This document shows positions 19,233 to 27,356 of a stretch of DNA of 64,000 nt, in pieces (the first letter of the stretch is position 1; every line of letters begins with the position of its first letter). Under the pieces are notes generated by a model, which searched no databases, was not told the DNA's origin, and was given only the letters and a program-made list of their open reading frames with translations. Location: NCBI GenBank assembly GCA_903828235.1, contig CAIKLM010000155.1, positions 1-64,000 on the forward strand. Reading direction: 5' to 3'. Source of the DNA: an uncultured beta proteobacterium (GTDB lineage: Bacteria; Pseudomonadota; Gammaproteobacteria; Burkholderiales; Burkholderiaceae_C). Position numbers and translations under genes: made by a program.

Positions 19233-21056
19233 TTGGCCGCTCATCTCCGCCACATCGCCATGGCCTCGACACTGGCATTGGCTTGCACCCTGCCGCAAGC
19301 GCAGACCGCCCCGGCCCCTGCCGGCGCCACGCGCACCGTCATCACCTCCAGCGAGCAGCTGCCGCGGCGCACCGTGACGCTGGCGCGGCTGCCCAGCGAG
19401 TACCTCGCCGGCCCGCGCGAGCAGCTGCTGCCGCTGGCGGCGCAGCTCGAGGCCAACCTGCGCGGCGACCTCGAGCGCTTCGACATCCAGGATGCCGCCA
19501 CGCTGCGTGCCTACCACGGCGCGCTGCTGACGCTGGCGCAGCTGCGCGGCGACTGGGCGGCGGTGCCGGCGATCGTCGAGCGCCTCAAGGCCCTGCAGGA
19601 CAAGCCCGGCCCGCGCGCCACCACCGGGCAGCTGGCGCTGCTGCTGGCCGAGCAGCAGAGCGGCCGCCGCGACGCCGCCTGGGTGCGCGCCGAGGTCGAG
19701 CGCCGCTACGGCGCGCTGAACTGGGCCGACGCCGGCGACCAGATCAAGGCCAGCAAGGGCCAGTTCGAGCTGCTCAACCCGGCCGTGGTGCAGGGCGCCT
19801 TCCAGCAGCAGGTGGACGTCATGGCGCGCAACATGAACCTGGTCGTGCCCGAGGGCATGGTCGGCACCATCGCGGCCGCGCGCGTGCAGCTCGACCTGCT
19901 GGTGCCGCTGCGCGGCGAGATCGCGGCCGGCCTGCAGGCCGTCATCGACCGCCAGGCGCCGGTGGCCGCCAAGCCCGACCTGTGGACGCCCCGGACCTTC
20001 GCCATCCCGGCCACGGCGCGGGCGGCCGAGGTCGGCATCGGCATCTGGGACAGCGGCGTCGACCTCGCCTTGTTCAAACCCACGCCCGGCCGCGGCATCG
20101 CCTTCGACCGCGAAGCGCGCCCCGCGACGGCGCTGCTGCGCCCGCTGGGCGAAGCCGAGGCGCGCTGGCCGCAGCTGCAGCAGCTGCTCAAGGGCGCGAT
20201 GGACCTGCGCTCGGCCCTGGACACCGAGGATGCGCGCCGCCTCAGGCAGGTGGTCGCCACGCTCAAGCCCGAGCAGGTGAAGGCCTTCCAGGAGGAACTC
20301 AGCCTCGCGGGCCTGTACACCCACGGCACGCACGTGGCCGGCATCGCCGTGGACGGCAACCCCTTCGCGCGCATGTTCACGGCCACGCAGCTGTGGGAGC
20401 ACCGCAGCGAGCCCGTGCGCCCGACCGAGGAGCTGTCGCAGCGCACGGCGGCTTCCTACCGCGCCATCGTTCAATCGTTCAAGGACCAGAAGCTGCGCGT
20501 CGTGAACATGAGCTGGCGCTACGGCGCCGGCGCCTACGAGGGCATGCTGGCCTGGCACAACGTGGGCGCGACGCCCGACGAGCGCCGGCAACTCGCCCGC
20601 CGGCTGTTCGACATCGAGCGCGCGGCGCTGCGCGAGGCCATCGCCTCGGCGCCGGAAATCCTGTTCGTGGCCGGCTCGGGCAACGAGGACAACAGCGCCG
20701 ACTTCGAGGACTACATCCCCGCCGGCCTGCAGCTGCCCAACCTGCTCACCGTGGGCGCGGTGGACCGCGCCGGCGAGGAGACCAGCTTCTCCACCTTCGG
20801 CCGGACGGTGGTGCTGCACGCCAACGGCTTCGAGGTGGACAGCGTGCTGCCGGGCGGGGCCCGCGTGAAGTTCAGCGGCACCAGCATGGCCAGCCCGCAG
20901 GTGGCCAACGCGGCGGCCAAGTTCTTCGCGCTGAACCCGCAGCTCACGGTGGCGCAGGTGCGGCAGGCGCTGCTCGACGGCGCCGACCGCCGCGGCCGCG
21001 TGAACCTGGTGAACCCGCGGCGCAGCGCCCAGCTGCTGGGCCTGCGGGTGGAGTAG
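19233..21056 (+). CDS. Exported S8 (subtilisin-like) serine peptidase with an unusual insert
   Basis: A 607-residue protein with a signal peptide (cleavage probable after AQT near residue 26) and a helical N-terminal region of about 240 residues that is not an obvious I9 propeptide. The catalytic triad is D273 (IWDSGVD), H364 (THGTHVAG) and S551 (SGTSMASPQ), with N in AGSGNED as oxyanion helper. D and H are 91 residues apart, much more than the usual 30-60, because of a Leu/Gln-rich helical insert. The start is TTG 19233, preceded by AAGGAG with 6-nt spacing; ATG 19260 is an alternative but would shorten the signal peptide. It appears to be transcribed alone. Confidence 0.85.
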   Translation: MAAHLRHIAMASTLALACTLPQAQTAPAPAGATRTVITSSEQLPRRTVTLARLPSEYLAGPREQLLPLAAQLEANLRGDLERFDIQDAATLRAYHGALLTLAQLRGDWAAVPAIVERLKALQDKPGPRATTGQLALLLAEQQSGRRDAAWVRAEVERRYGALNWADAGDQIKASKGQFELLNPAVVQGAFQQQVDVMARNMNLVVPEGMVGTIAAARVQLDLLVPLRGEIAAGLQAVIDRQAPVAAKPDLWTPRTFAIPATARAAEVGIGIWDSGVDLALFKPTPGRGIAFDREARPATALLRPLGEAEARWPQLQQLLKGAMDLRSALDTEDARRLRQVVATLKPEQVKAFQEELSLAGLYTHGTHVAGIAVDGNPFARMFTATQLWEHRSEPVRPTEELSQRTAASYRAIVQSFKDQKLRVVNMSWRYGAGAYEGMLAWHNVGATPDERRQLARRLFDIERAALREAIASAPEILFVAGSGNEDNSADFEDYIPAGLQLPNLLTVGAVDRAGEETSFSTFGRTVVLHANGFEVDSVLPGGARVKFSGTSMASPQVANAAAKFFALNPQLTVAQVRQALLDGADRRGRVNLVNPRRSAQLLGLRVE

Positions 21057-21059
21057 CGA

Positions 21060-22235
21060 TCAGGCCTCGGCCGCGACCGTCCCGAACTCCTCGGTGCGGC
21101 CGGCCACCAGCGAGGCCCGGCCCACCAGCAGCGGGTCCACCGTGCCGATGCGCGCTGCGTCCTTGTTGGCGTAGGGCAGGCGCTGCAGCAGGTAGCGCAT
21201 GGCGTTGAGCCGTGCGCGCTTCTTGCAGTCGCTCTTGATCACCGTCCAGGGCGCGTCGGGGGTGTCGGTGTGCAGGAACATGGCCTCCTTGGCGCGGGTG
21301 TAGTCGTCCCACTTGTCGAGGCTGGCCATGTCGACGGGGCTGAGCTTCCACTGCTTGAGCGGGTGCGCCTGGCGCTCCTTGAAGCGGCGGCGCTGCTCGG
21401 CGCGGCTGACGCTGAACCAGAACTTGAACAGGCGCACGCCGCTGCGCACCAGGTGTCGCTCGAACTCCGGCGCCTGGCGCAGGAACTCGTCGTAGTCGGC
21501 GTCGCTGCAGAAGCCCATCACGCGCTCGACGCCCGCGCGGTTGTACCAGCTGCGGTCGAACAGCACGATCTCGCCGCGCGTGGGCAGGTGCTCGACGTAA
21601 CGCTGGAAGTACCACTGGCCGCGCTCGACCTCGCTGGGCTTTTCCAGCGCCACCACGCGCGCGCCGCGCGGGTTGAGGTGCTCCATGAAGCGCTTGATGG
21701 CGCCGCCCTTGCCGGCGGCGTCGCGGCCCTCGAAGAGGATGACGACGCGCTGGCCCGTCTCCTTGACCCAGGCCTGCAGCTTGAGCAGTTCCACCTGCAG
21801 GCGGTACTTCTGCTGCTCGTAGCTGCGGCGCGCCATGAGGTTGCGGTAGGGGTAGCCGCCCTGGCGCCAGTGCGGCGCGAGCTCCAGGTCGGGGTCGGTG
21901 CCGGGCGCCGGTGCCGGGTGGGCGCGCTCGGCCAGCAGGCGGCGCAGCGCCCGGGCCTCGTCGGGCGAGGCGCCGTTCACCAGGGCCTGCACGCGCTGCA
22001 GCCATTCGCCGGGCCCGGTGCCGGCTTCGGCCGCGTCGGCCAGCACGCCCTCCTGCACGGCCTGCACGCGGGCGGTGGCCCGGGCCACGCGGTGCTGCTG
22101 CAGCGAGGCGTCGTCCAGGCGCGGCGGCACGTCGCCCGCGGACACGCGGCGCGGCGCGGCGCGCCGTGGGGCGGCCGCCGGTTTCGGCTGCGCGCGCGGG
22201 CGGGCCTTGGTGCTTGACGCAAAATTCCCGGCCAT
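21060..22235 (-). CDS. Polyphosphate kinase 2 family protein
   Basis: A 391-residue cytoplasmic kinase that transfers phosphate between polyphosphate and nucleotides. The core shows the PPK2 Walker A loop FEGRDAAGKGGAIKRF, the lid region VALEKPSEVERGQWYFQRY, and the Walker B-like FDRSWYNRAGVERVMGFC; WTVIKSDCKKRARLNAM is the conserved C-terminal motif. About 110 residues precede the core, rich in Ala, Arg and Pro at the very start and helical after that. The phosphate direction (NDP or NMP substrate) cannot be fixed by eye. The ATG at 22235 gives MAGNFASSTKARP. It converges on the S8 peptidase (3 nt apart) and is divergent from the HAD gene. Confidence 0.93.
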   Translation of the reverse strand: MAGNFASSTKARPRAQPKPAAAPRRAAPRRVSAGDVPPRLDDASLQQHRVARATARVQAVQEGVLADAAEAGTGPGEWLQRVQALVNGASPDEARALRRLLAERAHPAPAPGTDPDLELAPHWRQGGYPYRNLMARRSYEQQKYRLQVELLKLQAWVKETGQRVVILFEGRDAAGKGGAIKRFMEHLNPRGARVVALEKPSEVERGQWYFQRYVEHLPTRGEIVLFDRSWYNRAGVERVMGFCSDADYDEFLRQAPEFERHLVRSGVRLFKFWFSVSRAEQRRRFKERQAHPLKQWKLSPVDMASLDKWDDYTRAKEAMFLHTDTPDAPWTVIKSDCKKRARLNAMRYLLQRLPYANKDAARIGTVDPLLVGRASLVAGRTEEFGTVAAEA

Positions 22236-22304
22236 GGGTGACTTCTCCAGCGGTGCGGAACACGGGCGGCAAGACCGCCCGCAACGTGACCTGTCGATGA
22301 CGCC

Positions 22305-23156
22305 ATGATGAGCACCGCCCCCGCCCCGCTGCTTGACCGCCATCAAGCCCCGGCCCCGCTGGCCTCGCTGCCGCCCGGCGCCTGGCGCGGCGTGCAGGGG
22401 CTGCTCACCGACATCGACGACACGCTCACGCGCGACGGCGCCATCGAGCCCGTGGCGCTGGCCGCGCTGCACGGCCTTCGCGCGGCCGGCGTGCCGGTGG
22501 TGGCGATCACCGGCCGGCCGCTGGGCTGGTGCCGCGCGCTCACGGCGCAATGGCCGGTGGCCGCCGTGGTGGCCGAGAACGGCGCCGTGGCCCTGCTGCG
22601 CGATCCCGCCACCGGCGCCGTGCGCACCGAATACGTGCAGGACGCCGCCACCCGCGCGCGCAACGCCCGCCATCTGGCTGCGGTGTCGGCGCGCATCGTG
22701 GCCGAGGTGCCCGGCGCCTTGCCGGCGCGCGACAGCGCCGGCCGCGAGACCGACATCGCCATCGACCACGCCGAGTTCGCGACGCTCGACGAGGCCCGCA
22801 TCGCGCGCGTGGTGGCCCTCATGCGTGCCGAGGGGCTGGTGGCCAGCGTCAGCTCCATTCACGTCAACGGCTGGATCGGCACGCACGACAAGGCCAGCGG
22901 CGCCGACTGGATGCTGCAGCGCCTGTTCGGCCAGCGCCTGGCGGCCGACGCCGGGCGCTGGGTGTTCGTGGGCGACTCGCCCAACGACGAGGCGCTGTTC
23001 GCGCGGCTGCCGCACACCGTGGGCGTGGCCAACCTGCTGCGCTTCGGCGCCACGCTGCGCCACTGGCCCGCCTGGCTGGCCGCGTCCGAGCGCGGCCAGG
23101 GCTTTGCCGAGGTGGCCGTGGCCCTGCTGGCGCAGCGCCGCGCCGCTGCCGCATGA
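22305..23156 (+). CDS. HAD-IIB family sugar-phosphate phosphatase
   Basis: A 283-residue HAD hydrolase. Motif I is LLTDIDDTLTRDG with the nucleophile and acid/base aspartates, motif II is VAITGRP, and motif IV is FVGDSPNDEALF; the segment between II and IV forms the C2B cap. This resembles the mannosyl-3-phosphoglycerate or sucrose phosphatase branch, and the exact sugar phosphate is unknown. Two ATGs in a row (22305, 22308) are possible starts. Its stop overlaps the start of the peptide-binding protein gene as ATGA, so it belongs to an operon with that gene and an LD-carboxypeptidase. Confidence 0.88.
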   Translation: MMSTAPAPLLDRHQAPAPLASLPPGAWRGVQGLLTDIDDTLTRDGAIEPVALAALHGLRAAGVPVVAITGRPLGWCRALTAQWPVAAVVAENGAVALLRDPATGAVRTEYVQDAATRARNARHLAAVSARIVAEVPGALPARDSAGRETDIAIDHAEFATLDEARIARVVALMRAEGLVASVSSIHVNGWIGTHDKASGADWMLQRLFGQRLAADAGRWVFVGDSPNDEALFARLPHTVGVANLLRFGATLRHWPAWLAASERGQGFAEVAVALLAQRRAAAA

Positions 23157-24964
23157 AGCCCGCGCGCCGCCGCCTGCTGCAGGGCACCGCCGTGCTGGCG
23201 CTGCCGGCGCCGGCGTGGGCGGCGTCGTCGGCCGCGCCCAAGGTGCTGCGCCTGGCCAGCGAGAGCGAGACCGGCTTCGACCCCGCGCGCGTGGGCGACG
23301 TGCGCTCGCTGCGCATCACCAGCCACGTCTTCGAGACGCTGCTGGAGTTCGACCCGCTGGCCCGCCCGGTGAAGCTGCGCCCCCGCACCGCGCAGGCCAT
23401 GCCCGAGCCCAGCGCCGACTTCCGCACCTGGACCGTGCGCCTGAAGCCCGGCATCCACTTCACGCCCGACCCGGCCTTCGCCGCCACCACGCGCGGCGCC
23501 CCGCGCGAGCTGGTGGCCACCGACGTGGCCTACAGCCTCAAGCGGCTGGCCGACCCCGCCACGCGCAGCCCCGGCTGGAGCGCGGCCGAGCAGGTGGGGC
23601 TGAGCGGCCTGGCCGCGCTGCGCCGCGAGGCCGTCGAGCAGAAGAAGCCCTTCGACTACGACCGCCCCATCCCGGGCCTGCAGGTGCTGGACCGCCACAC
23701 CCTGCGCTTCGTGCTCGACGCCGGGCGGCCGCGCTTCCCGCAGTGGCTGGCCAGCGCCTCCACCGCCACGGTGGCGCGCGAGGTCATCGAGGCCCACGGC
23801 GAGCTGAGCATGCAGCACCCCGTGGGCACGGGCCCGTTCCGGCTGGTGGAGTGGCGGCGCTCCTCGCGCATCGTGCTCGAGCGCAACCCGCATTACCGCA
23901 GCGTGCTGTACGACGCCGAGCCGGCGGCCGACGACCTGGAGGGCCAGGCCATCCTGGCGCGCTTGAGGGGCCGGCGCTTGCCCATGGTGGACCGAGTCGA
24001 GATCGACATCATCGACGAGAAGCAGCCGATGTGGCTGGCCTTCCTGAACGGCGACCACGACTGGGTCGAGCTGCCGGACGGCTTCCTGCCGGTGGCCCTG
24101 CCCGGCGGCCGGCTGGCCCCGCACCTGCGCCGCCGCGGCATCCGAGCCGATTCCGCCGTGCTGCCCAGCACCTACTACACGATGTTCAACATGGAGCATC
24201 CGCTGGTGGGCGGCTACACGCCCGAGCGCGTGGCGCTGCGCCGCGCCATCGCGCTGGCCATCGACGTGCCGCGCGAGGTGGAGCTGCTGCGGCACGGCTC
24301 GGCCGTGGTGGCGCAGTCGCCGGTGGCCGTGCACCTGAGCGGCTACGACCCCGGCTGGAAGAGCGAGATGAGCGACTACAGCCCCGCCAAGGCGCGCGCG
24401 CTGCTCGAGCTGTTCGGCTGGCGCGACCGCGACGGCGACGGCTGGCGCGAGACCCCCGAGGGCCAGCCGCTGGTGCTGGAGATGGCCACGCAGCCGGCGC
24501 AGGAGATGCGCCGCTACGACGAGCTGATGAGGCGCGACATGACGGCCATCGGCCTGCGCATCCGCTTCCAGACAGCGCAGTGGCCCGAGCACTACAAGGC
24601 CGCGCGCGCCGGCAAGCTCATGCTCTGGAGCGTGAGCGGCCGCGCCAGCGCGCCCGACGGCATCGAGGGCCTGCTGCGCTACGAGGGCAAGGCCGCGGGC
24701 GGCATCAACCTCTCGCGCTTCGACCTGCCCGAGATGAACGCCACGCTGGCGCGGCTGCAGGCCCTGCCCGACGGCCCCGAGCGCGAGGCGCTGTTCGACC
24801 ACGCCAAGCGCCTGACCGTGGCCTGGATGCCCTACAAGCTGCGCACGCACCTCGCGGCCACGGCACTGCTGCAGCCCTGGCTGGTGGGCTACCGCCGGCC
24901 GCTGTTCTGGAACAACTGGTTCGAGTCGGTGGACATCGAGCCGCAACGCAGGACGGACACCTGA
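23153..24964 (+). CDS. Family 5 ABC transporter substrate-binding protein (peptide/oligopeptide type)
   Basis: A 603-residue periplasmic protein of the DppA/OppA/MppA superfamily. It starts MKPARRRLLQG with a twin-arginine-like signal (RRRLLQG then a hydrophobic core ending PAWAAS). The mature part has FETLLEFDPLARPVKLRPRTA, DFRTWTVRLKPGIHF and VGTGPFRLVEW, all typical of SBP family 5. No permease or ATPase gene is adjacent, so it must borrow a transporter encoded elsewhere. It overlaps the HAD gene by 4 nt and the downstream LD-carboxypeptidase by 1 nt. The LD-carboxypeptidase partner suggests murein peptides as cargo; this is inference. Confidence 0.9.
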   Translation: MKPARRRLLQGTAVLALPAPAWAASSAAPKVLRLASESETGFDPARVGDVRSLRITSHVFETLLEFDPLARPVKLRPRTAQAMPEPSADFRTWTVRLKPGIHFTPDPAFAATTRGAPRELVATDVAYSLKRLADPATRSPGWSAAEQVGLSGLAALRREAVEQKKPFDYDRPIPGLQVLDRHTLRFVLDAGRPRFPQWLASASTATVAREVIEAHGELSMQHPVGTGPFRLVEWRRSSRIVLERNPHYRSVLYDAEPAADDLEGQAILARLRGRRLPMVDRVEIDIIDEKQPMWLAFLNGDHDWVELPDGFLPVALPGGRLAPHLRRRGIRADSAVLPSTYYTMFNMEHPLVGGYTPERVALRRAIALAIDVPREVELLRHGSAVVAQSPVAVHLSGYDPGWKSEMSDYSPAKARALLELFGWRDRDGDGWRETPEGQPLVLEMATQPAQEMRRYDELMRRDMTAIGLRIRFQTAQWPEHYKAARAGKLMLWSVSGRASAPDGIEGLLRYEGKAAGGINLSRFDLPEMNATLARLQALPDGPEREALFDHAKRLTVAWMPYKLRTHLAATALLQPWLVGYRRPLFWNNWFESVDIEPQRRTDT

Positions 24965-25896
24965 TGACACGAGCCCTGCTGCGCCCGGCGCGCCTGAGGG
25001 AGGGCGACACGCTGGGCTTCGTCAACCCCAGCGGCGCGCTGCACGAGGACGAGGCCTACGAGCGCGCCCACGCCGCGCTGCGCGGGCTGGGCCTGCGCAC
25101 GCGCGAGGCGCCCAACCTGCGGGCCCGCTACGGCCACATGGCCGGCACGCCGCGGCAGCGCGCCGACGACCTGCACGCGATGTTCAGCGACCCCGGCATC
25201 GCCGGCATCCTGGCCGTCACGGGCGGCAGCGGCGCCAACCGCGTGCTGCCGCTGCTGGACATGGGGCTGCTCGCGCGACACCCCAAGTTCCTGGGCGGCT
25301 TCTCCGACCTCACGGCGCTGATCACGGCGGTGCACGGCGCCACCGGCCTGGTCACCTTCCACAGCCCGCTGGCGCGCTCGGACTGGAACGCGTTCTCGGT
25401 GGAGCACTTCCGCGCCGTGGCCATGGCCGGCGAGGCGCCGCTGCTGCGCAACCCGGCCGACCTGCCGCCGCGCCCGCTGCGCGGTGGCGTGGCGCGCGGG
25501 CCGCTGCAGGGCGGCAACCTGGCGGTGCTCACGTCGCTGGCCGGCACGCCGCACTTCCCCGACCTGACTGGCGCGATCCTGTTCCTGGAGGACGTCAACG
25601 AGTACCTGTACCGCGTCGACCGCATGGTCACCACGCTGGCGCTGGGCGGGCACCTGGCCCGGGTGGCCGGCGTGGTGCTGGGCGGCTTCACCAGCTGCAA
25701 GCCCAGCGAGGGCAGCTACGGCACGCTGACGCTCGACGAGATCCTGGCCGACCACCTGGGCGACCTGGGCGTGCCGGTGCTGCGCAACGCGGCCTTCGGC
25801 CACATCGGCCCGAAGTGGACGCTGCCGCTGGGCGTGCCGGCGGAGCTGGACGCCGACGCGGGCACGCTGCGGCTGCTGGAGGCGGCGGTCGTCTAG
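24964..25896 (+). CDS. LD-carboxypeptidase (peptidase family S66)
   Basis: A 310-residue enzyme of the family that trims the terminal D-alanine from murein tetrapeptides in peptidoglycan recycling. The nucleophile elbow is FLGGFSDLTAL (Ser of G-F-S-D), with LEDVNEYLYRVDRM supplying the glutamate and FGHIGPKWTLPLG the histidine of the Ser-His-Glu triad. There is no signal peptide, as expected for the cytoplasmic enzyme. The ATG overlaps the previous stop by 1 nt. A second S66 member lies at 32603-33691 on the other strand; this one is closer to the housekeeping LdcA type. Confidence 0.92.
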   Translation: MTRALLRPARLREGDTLGFVNPSGALHEDEAYERAHAALRGLGLRTREAPNLRARYGHMAGTPRQRADDLHAMFSDPGIAGILAVTGGSGANRVLPLLDMGLLARHPKFLGGFSDLTALITAVHGATGLVTFHSPLARSDWNAFSVEHFRAVAMAGEAPLLRNPADLPPRPLRGGVARGPLQGGNLAVLTSLAGTPHFPDLTGAILFLEDVNEYLYRVDRMVTTLALGGHLARVAGVVLGGFTSCKPSEGSYGTLTLDEILADHLGDLGVPVLRNAAFGHIGPKWTLPLGVPAELDADAGTLRLLEAAVV

Positions 25897-26495
25897 CCAG
25901 CGGGAACGGCCCGACGGTTTGGAGCCCATGGGCATTGTTCGGCGACCGCTTCGCCGCTGCGTGAACTCATGTGGCCGGCTCTTTGCGGTCCGTCATCCTT
26001 CGGCTAGCTCGCGCTCTATGCACCGCGCGGCAAAGGGCTGTGCGGGCGGGGGCTGCGGCGTGAATCGAAGCGGTCGGCCCTGCGGGCCGACTGCCCTGCG
26101 CTGCTCGCGTTCATGGCCCGCCGCAAAACTCGCTACGCGGCCTTCGGCCGCTGCGCTCGAGCAGTTGCGGCGAGTTAGTCGTTGAGGCGCGCTGCGCGCG
26201 CGGCCATGAACCCTGCGCTGCTCGGCGCTTCGATCAACTCACGCCGCAGCCCCCGCCCGCACAGCCCTTTGCAGAGACGGGGTTGGCGCCCGACCCGAAC
26301 GCCATGGTGGCGGATGAGCGGCAAGGGGCACCGCCTGCCGCGACGCGTAGCCCATCGAGCACGAGCGAGCCGGAAGCCCAACGACCGACAAGAGCGGCAA
26401 AGCGCCTTTCGAGCCGTTACCCAAGAGCTGACGGCCGGCCGGGGCTGCCCTCGGAGGAGACTGCAACGTCCATCCAGCCCCGGCGTTGCCTGCCT
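25897..26495. other. Gene-free stretch of 599 bp with a nested palindromic repeat
   Basis: No convincing gene is present; the short frames here have no protein-like composition. The middle (26030-26272) is a large inverted repeat with smaller hairpins inside it, listed separately. The flanks 25897-26029 and 26273-26495 show nothing I can name, although their base composition is less biased than neighbouring genes. The stretch lies between two operons that point toward each other, so it may also serve as a transcription barrier. Confidence 0.6.
26030..26272. repeat. Large inverted repeat with internal hairpins (intergenic repeat element)
   Basis: The left arm (26030-26072) and right arm (26226-26272) are near-perfect reverse complements: GCAAAGGGCTGTGCGGGC at the outer left pairs with GCCCGCACAGCCCTTTGC at the outer right; the right arm has about 4 extra bases. 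Inside are a perfect hairpin GTCGGCCC-TGC-GGGCCGAC (26073-26091), GCGGCC-TTC-GGCCGC (26137-26151), an AACTCGC/GCGAGTT pair, and a duplicated CCCTGCGCTGCTCG. The pattern resembles multi-copy palindromic intergenic elements of Comamonadaceae-like genomes. No transposase is encoded, so it would have to be mobilised in trans if it moves at all. Confidence 0.7.
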
Positions 26496-26870
26496 TCAGC
26501 TGCTGCCTTCCACCACCTCGGCCGCGGCACGGAAGGCGTCCACCGCCGCCGGGAAGCCGCAGTAGACGCTGGCGTGCAGGAAGACCTCCTGCAACTCCGC
26601 CGGGGTGACGCCGTTGTTCAGCGCGCCGCGCACGTGGATCTTCAGCTCGTGCGTGCGCCCCAGCGCCACCAGCATCGACACCGTGACGAGGCTGCGGGTG
26701 CGCAGGTCGATGCCCGGCCGCTGCCAGGTGTTGCCCCAGGCGTGGCGCGTCACCAGTTCCTGCAGCGGCGCCGTGAAGGGCGTGGCCTTCGCGAGCGCGG
26801 CGTCGACGTAGGCGTCGCCGAGGACGGCGCGGCGCGTGGCCAGGCCGGCGGGGTCGAGGTCGGGTTGCAT
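26496..26870 (-). CDS. Carboxymuconolactone decarboxylase family protein
   Basis: A 124-residue all-helical protein of the CMD/AhpD superfamily. It matches the 4-carboxymuconolactone decarboxylase layout: RRAVLGDAYVDAAL at the start, RHAWGNTWQRPGIDLRTRSLV, then HELKIHVRGALNNGVTPAELQEVFLHASVYCGFPAA in the usual position (quoted in parts). The CxxC pair of AhpD is absent, so peroxidase activity is unlikely. No other protocatechuate-pathway gene is near, so assignment as PcaC is not safe. A clear AAGGAG lies just before the ATG at 26870. It is the last gene of the YhgE-GFA-CMD group on the minus strand. Confidence 0.87.
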   Translation of the reverse strand: MQPDLDPAGLATRRAVLGDAYVDAALAKATPFTAPLQELVTRHAWGNTWQRPGIDLRTRSLVTVSMLVALGRTHELKIHVRGALNNGVTPAELQEVFLHASVYCGFPAAVDAFRAAAEVVEGSS

Positions 26871-26925
26871 GGGGCTCCTTCGGGCTTGGGGTGGGCGCCC
26901 GGCGCCGGCTCGGCGCGCCCGGGGA

Positions 26926-27348
26926 TCAGCTGCCGGTCCCCGAGCGTGCCGCCCGATCGGCCGGGTGGTTCACGCCGTCGTTCACCGGCACCTCGGGCAG
27001 GTCGAAGGGGTTGACCCCTTCCAGGCAACCCACGTTGTAGCCGTACTGGTCGGGGAACGAGCGCCGCTGGTGGTGGGTGTAGATGCCGCACACGGCGCAG
27101 AAGTAGTGCCGCGCCACGCGGGTGTTGAACTGGTACAGGCGCAACTGCTCCTGGCCCTGGACGATGCGGATGCCGTCGAGCGGCACCGAGGCGACGATGG
27201 CGCCGCGGCGCCGGCACATCGAGCAGTCGCAGCGGCGCGGGTTGACGATGCCGTCAGGCAACTCGAGCTCGAGCACCACCGCGCCGCAGTGGCAGCTCAG
27301 CCGGTGCCGCGGCTGGATCGGGGTGGGCCCCACCTGTTTGATCGACAT
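26926..27348 (-). CDS. GFA family zinc-binding protein
   Basis: A 140-residue protein of the glutathione-dependent formaldehyde-activating (GFA/CENP-V) family. Its cysteine clusters are plain: CHCGAV, CDCSMCRRRG and HYFCAVCGIY, seven cysteines suited to bind two zinc ions. Members bind glutathione adducts, but many have no proven activity. The C-terminal part (YNVGCLEGVNPFDLPEVPVNDG) is the conserved family ending. It starts 8 nt downstream of the YhgE/Pip gene stop and is likely co-transcribed with it and with the following CMD-family gene. Confidence 0.9.
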   Translation of the reverse strand: MSIKQVGPTPIQPRHRLSCHCGAVVLELELPDGIVNPRRCDCSMCRRRGAIVASVPLDGIRIVQGQEQLRLYQFNTRVARHYFCAVCGIYTHHQRRSFPDQYGYNVGCLEGVNPFDLPEVPVNDGVNHPADRAARSGTGS

Positions 27349-27356
27349 GCGCCAGC

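Noticed and set aside
26030..26272. CRISPR array
   Set aside because: The repeats are inverted and nested, not direct repeats with regular spacers, and no cas gene is present.
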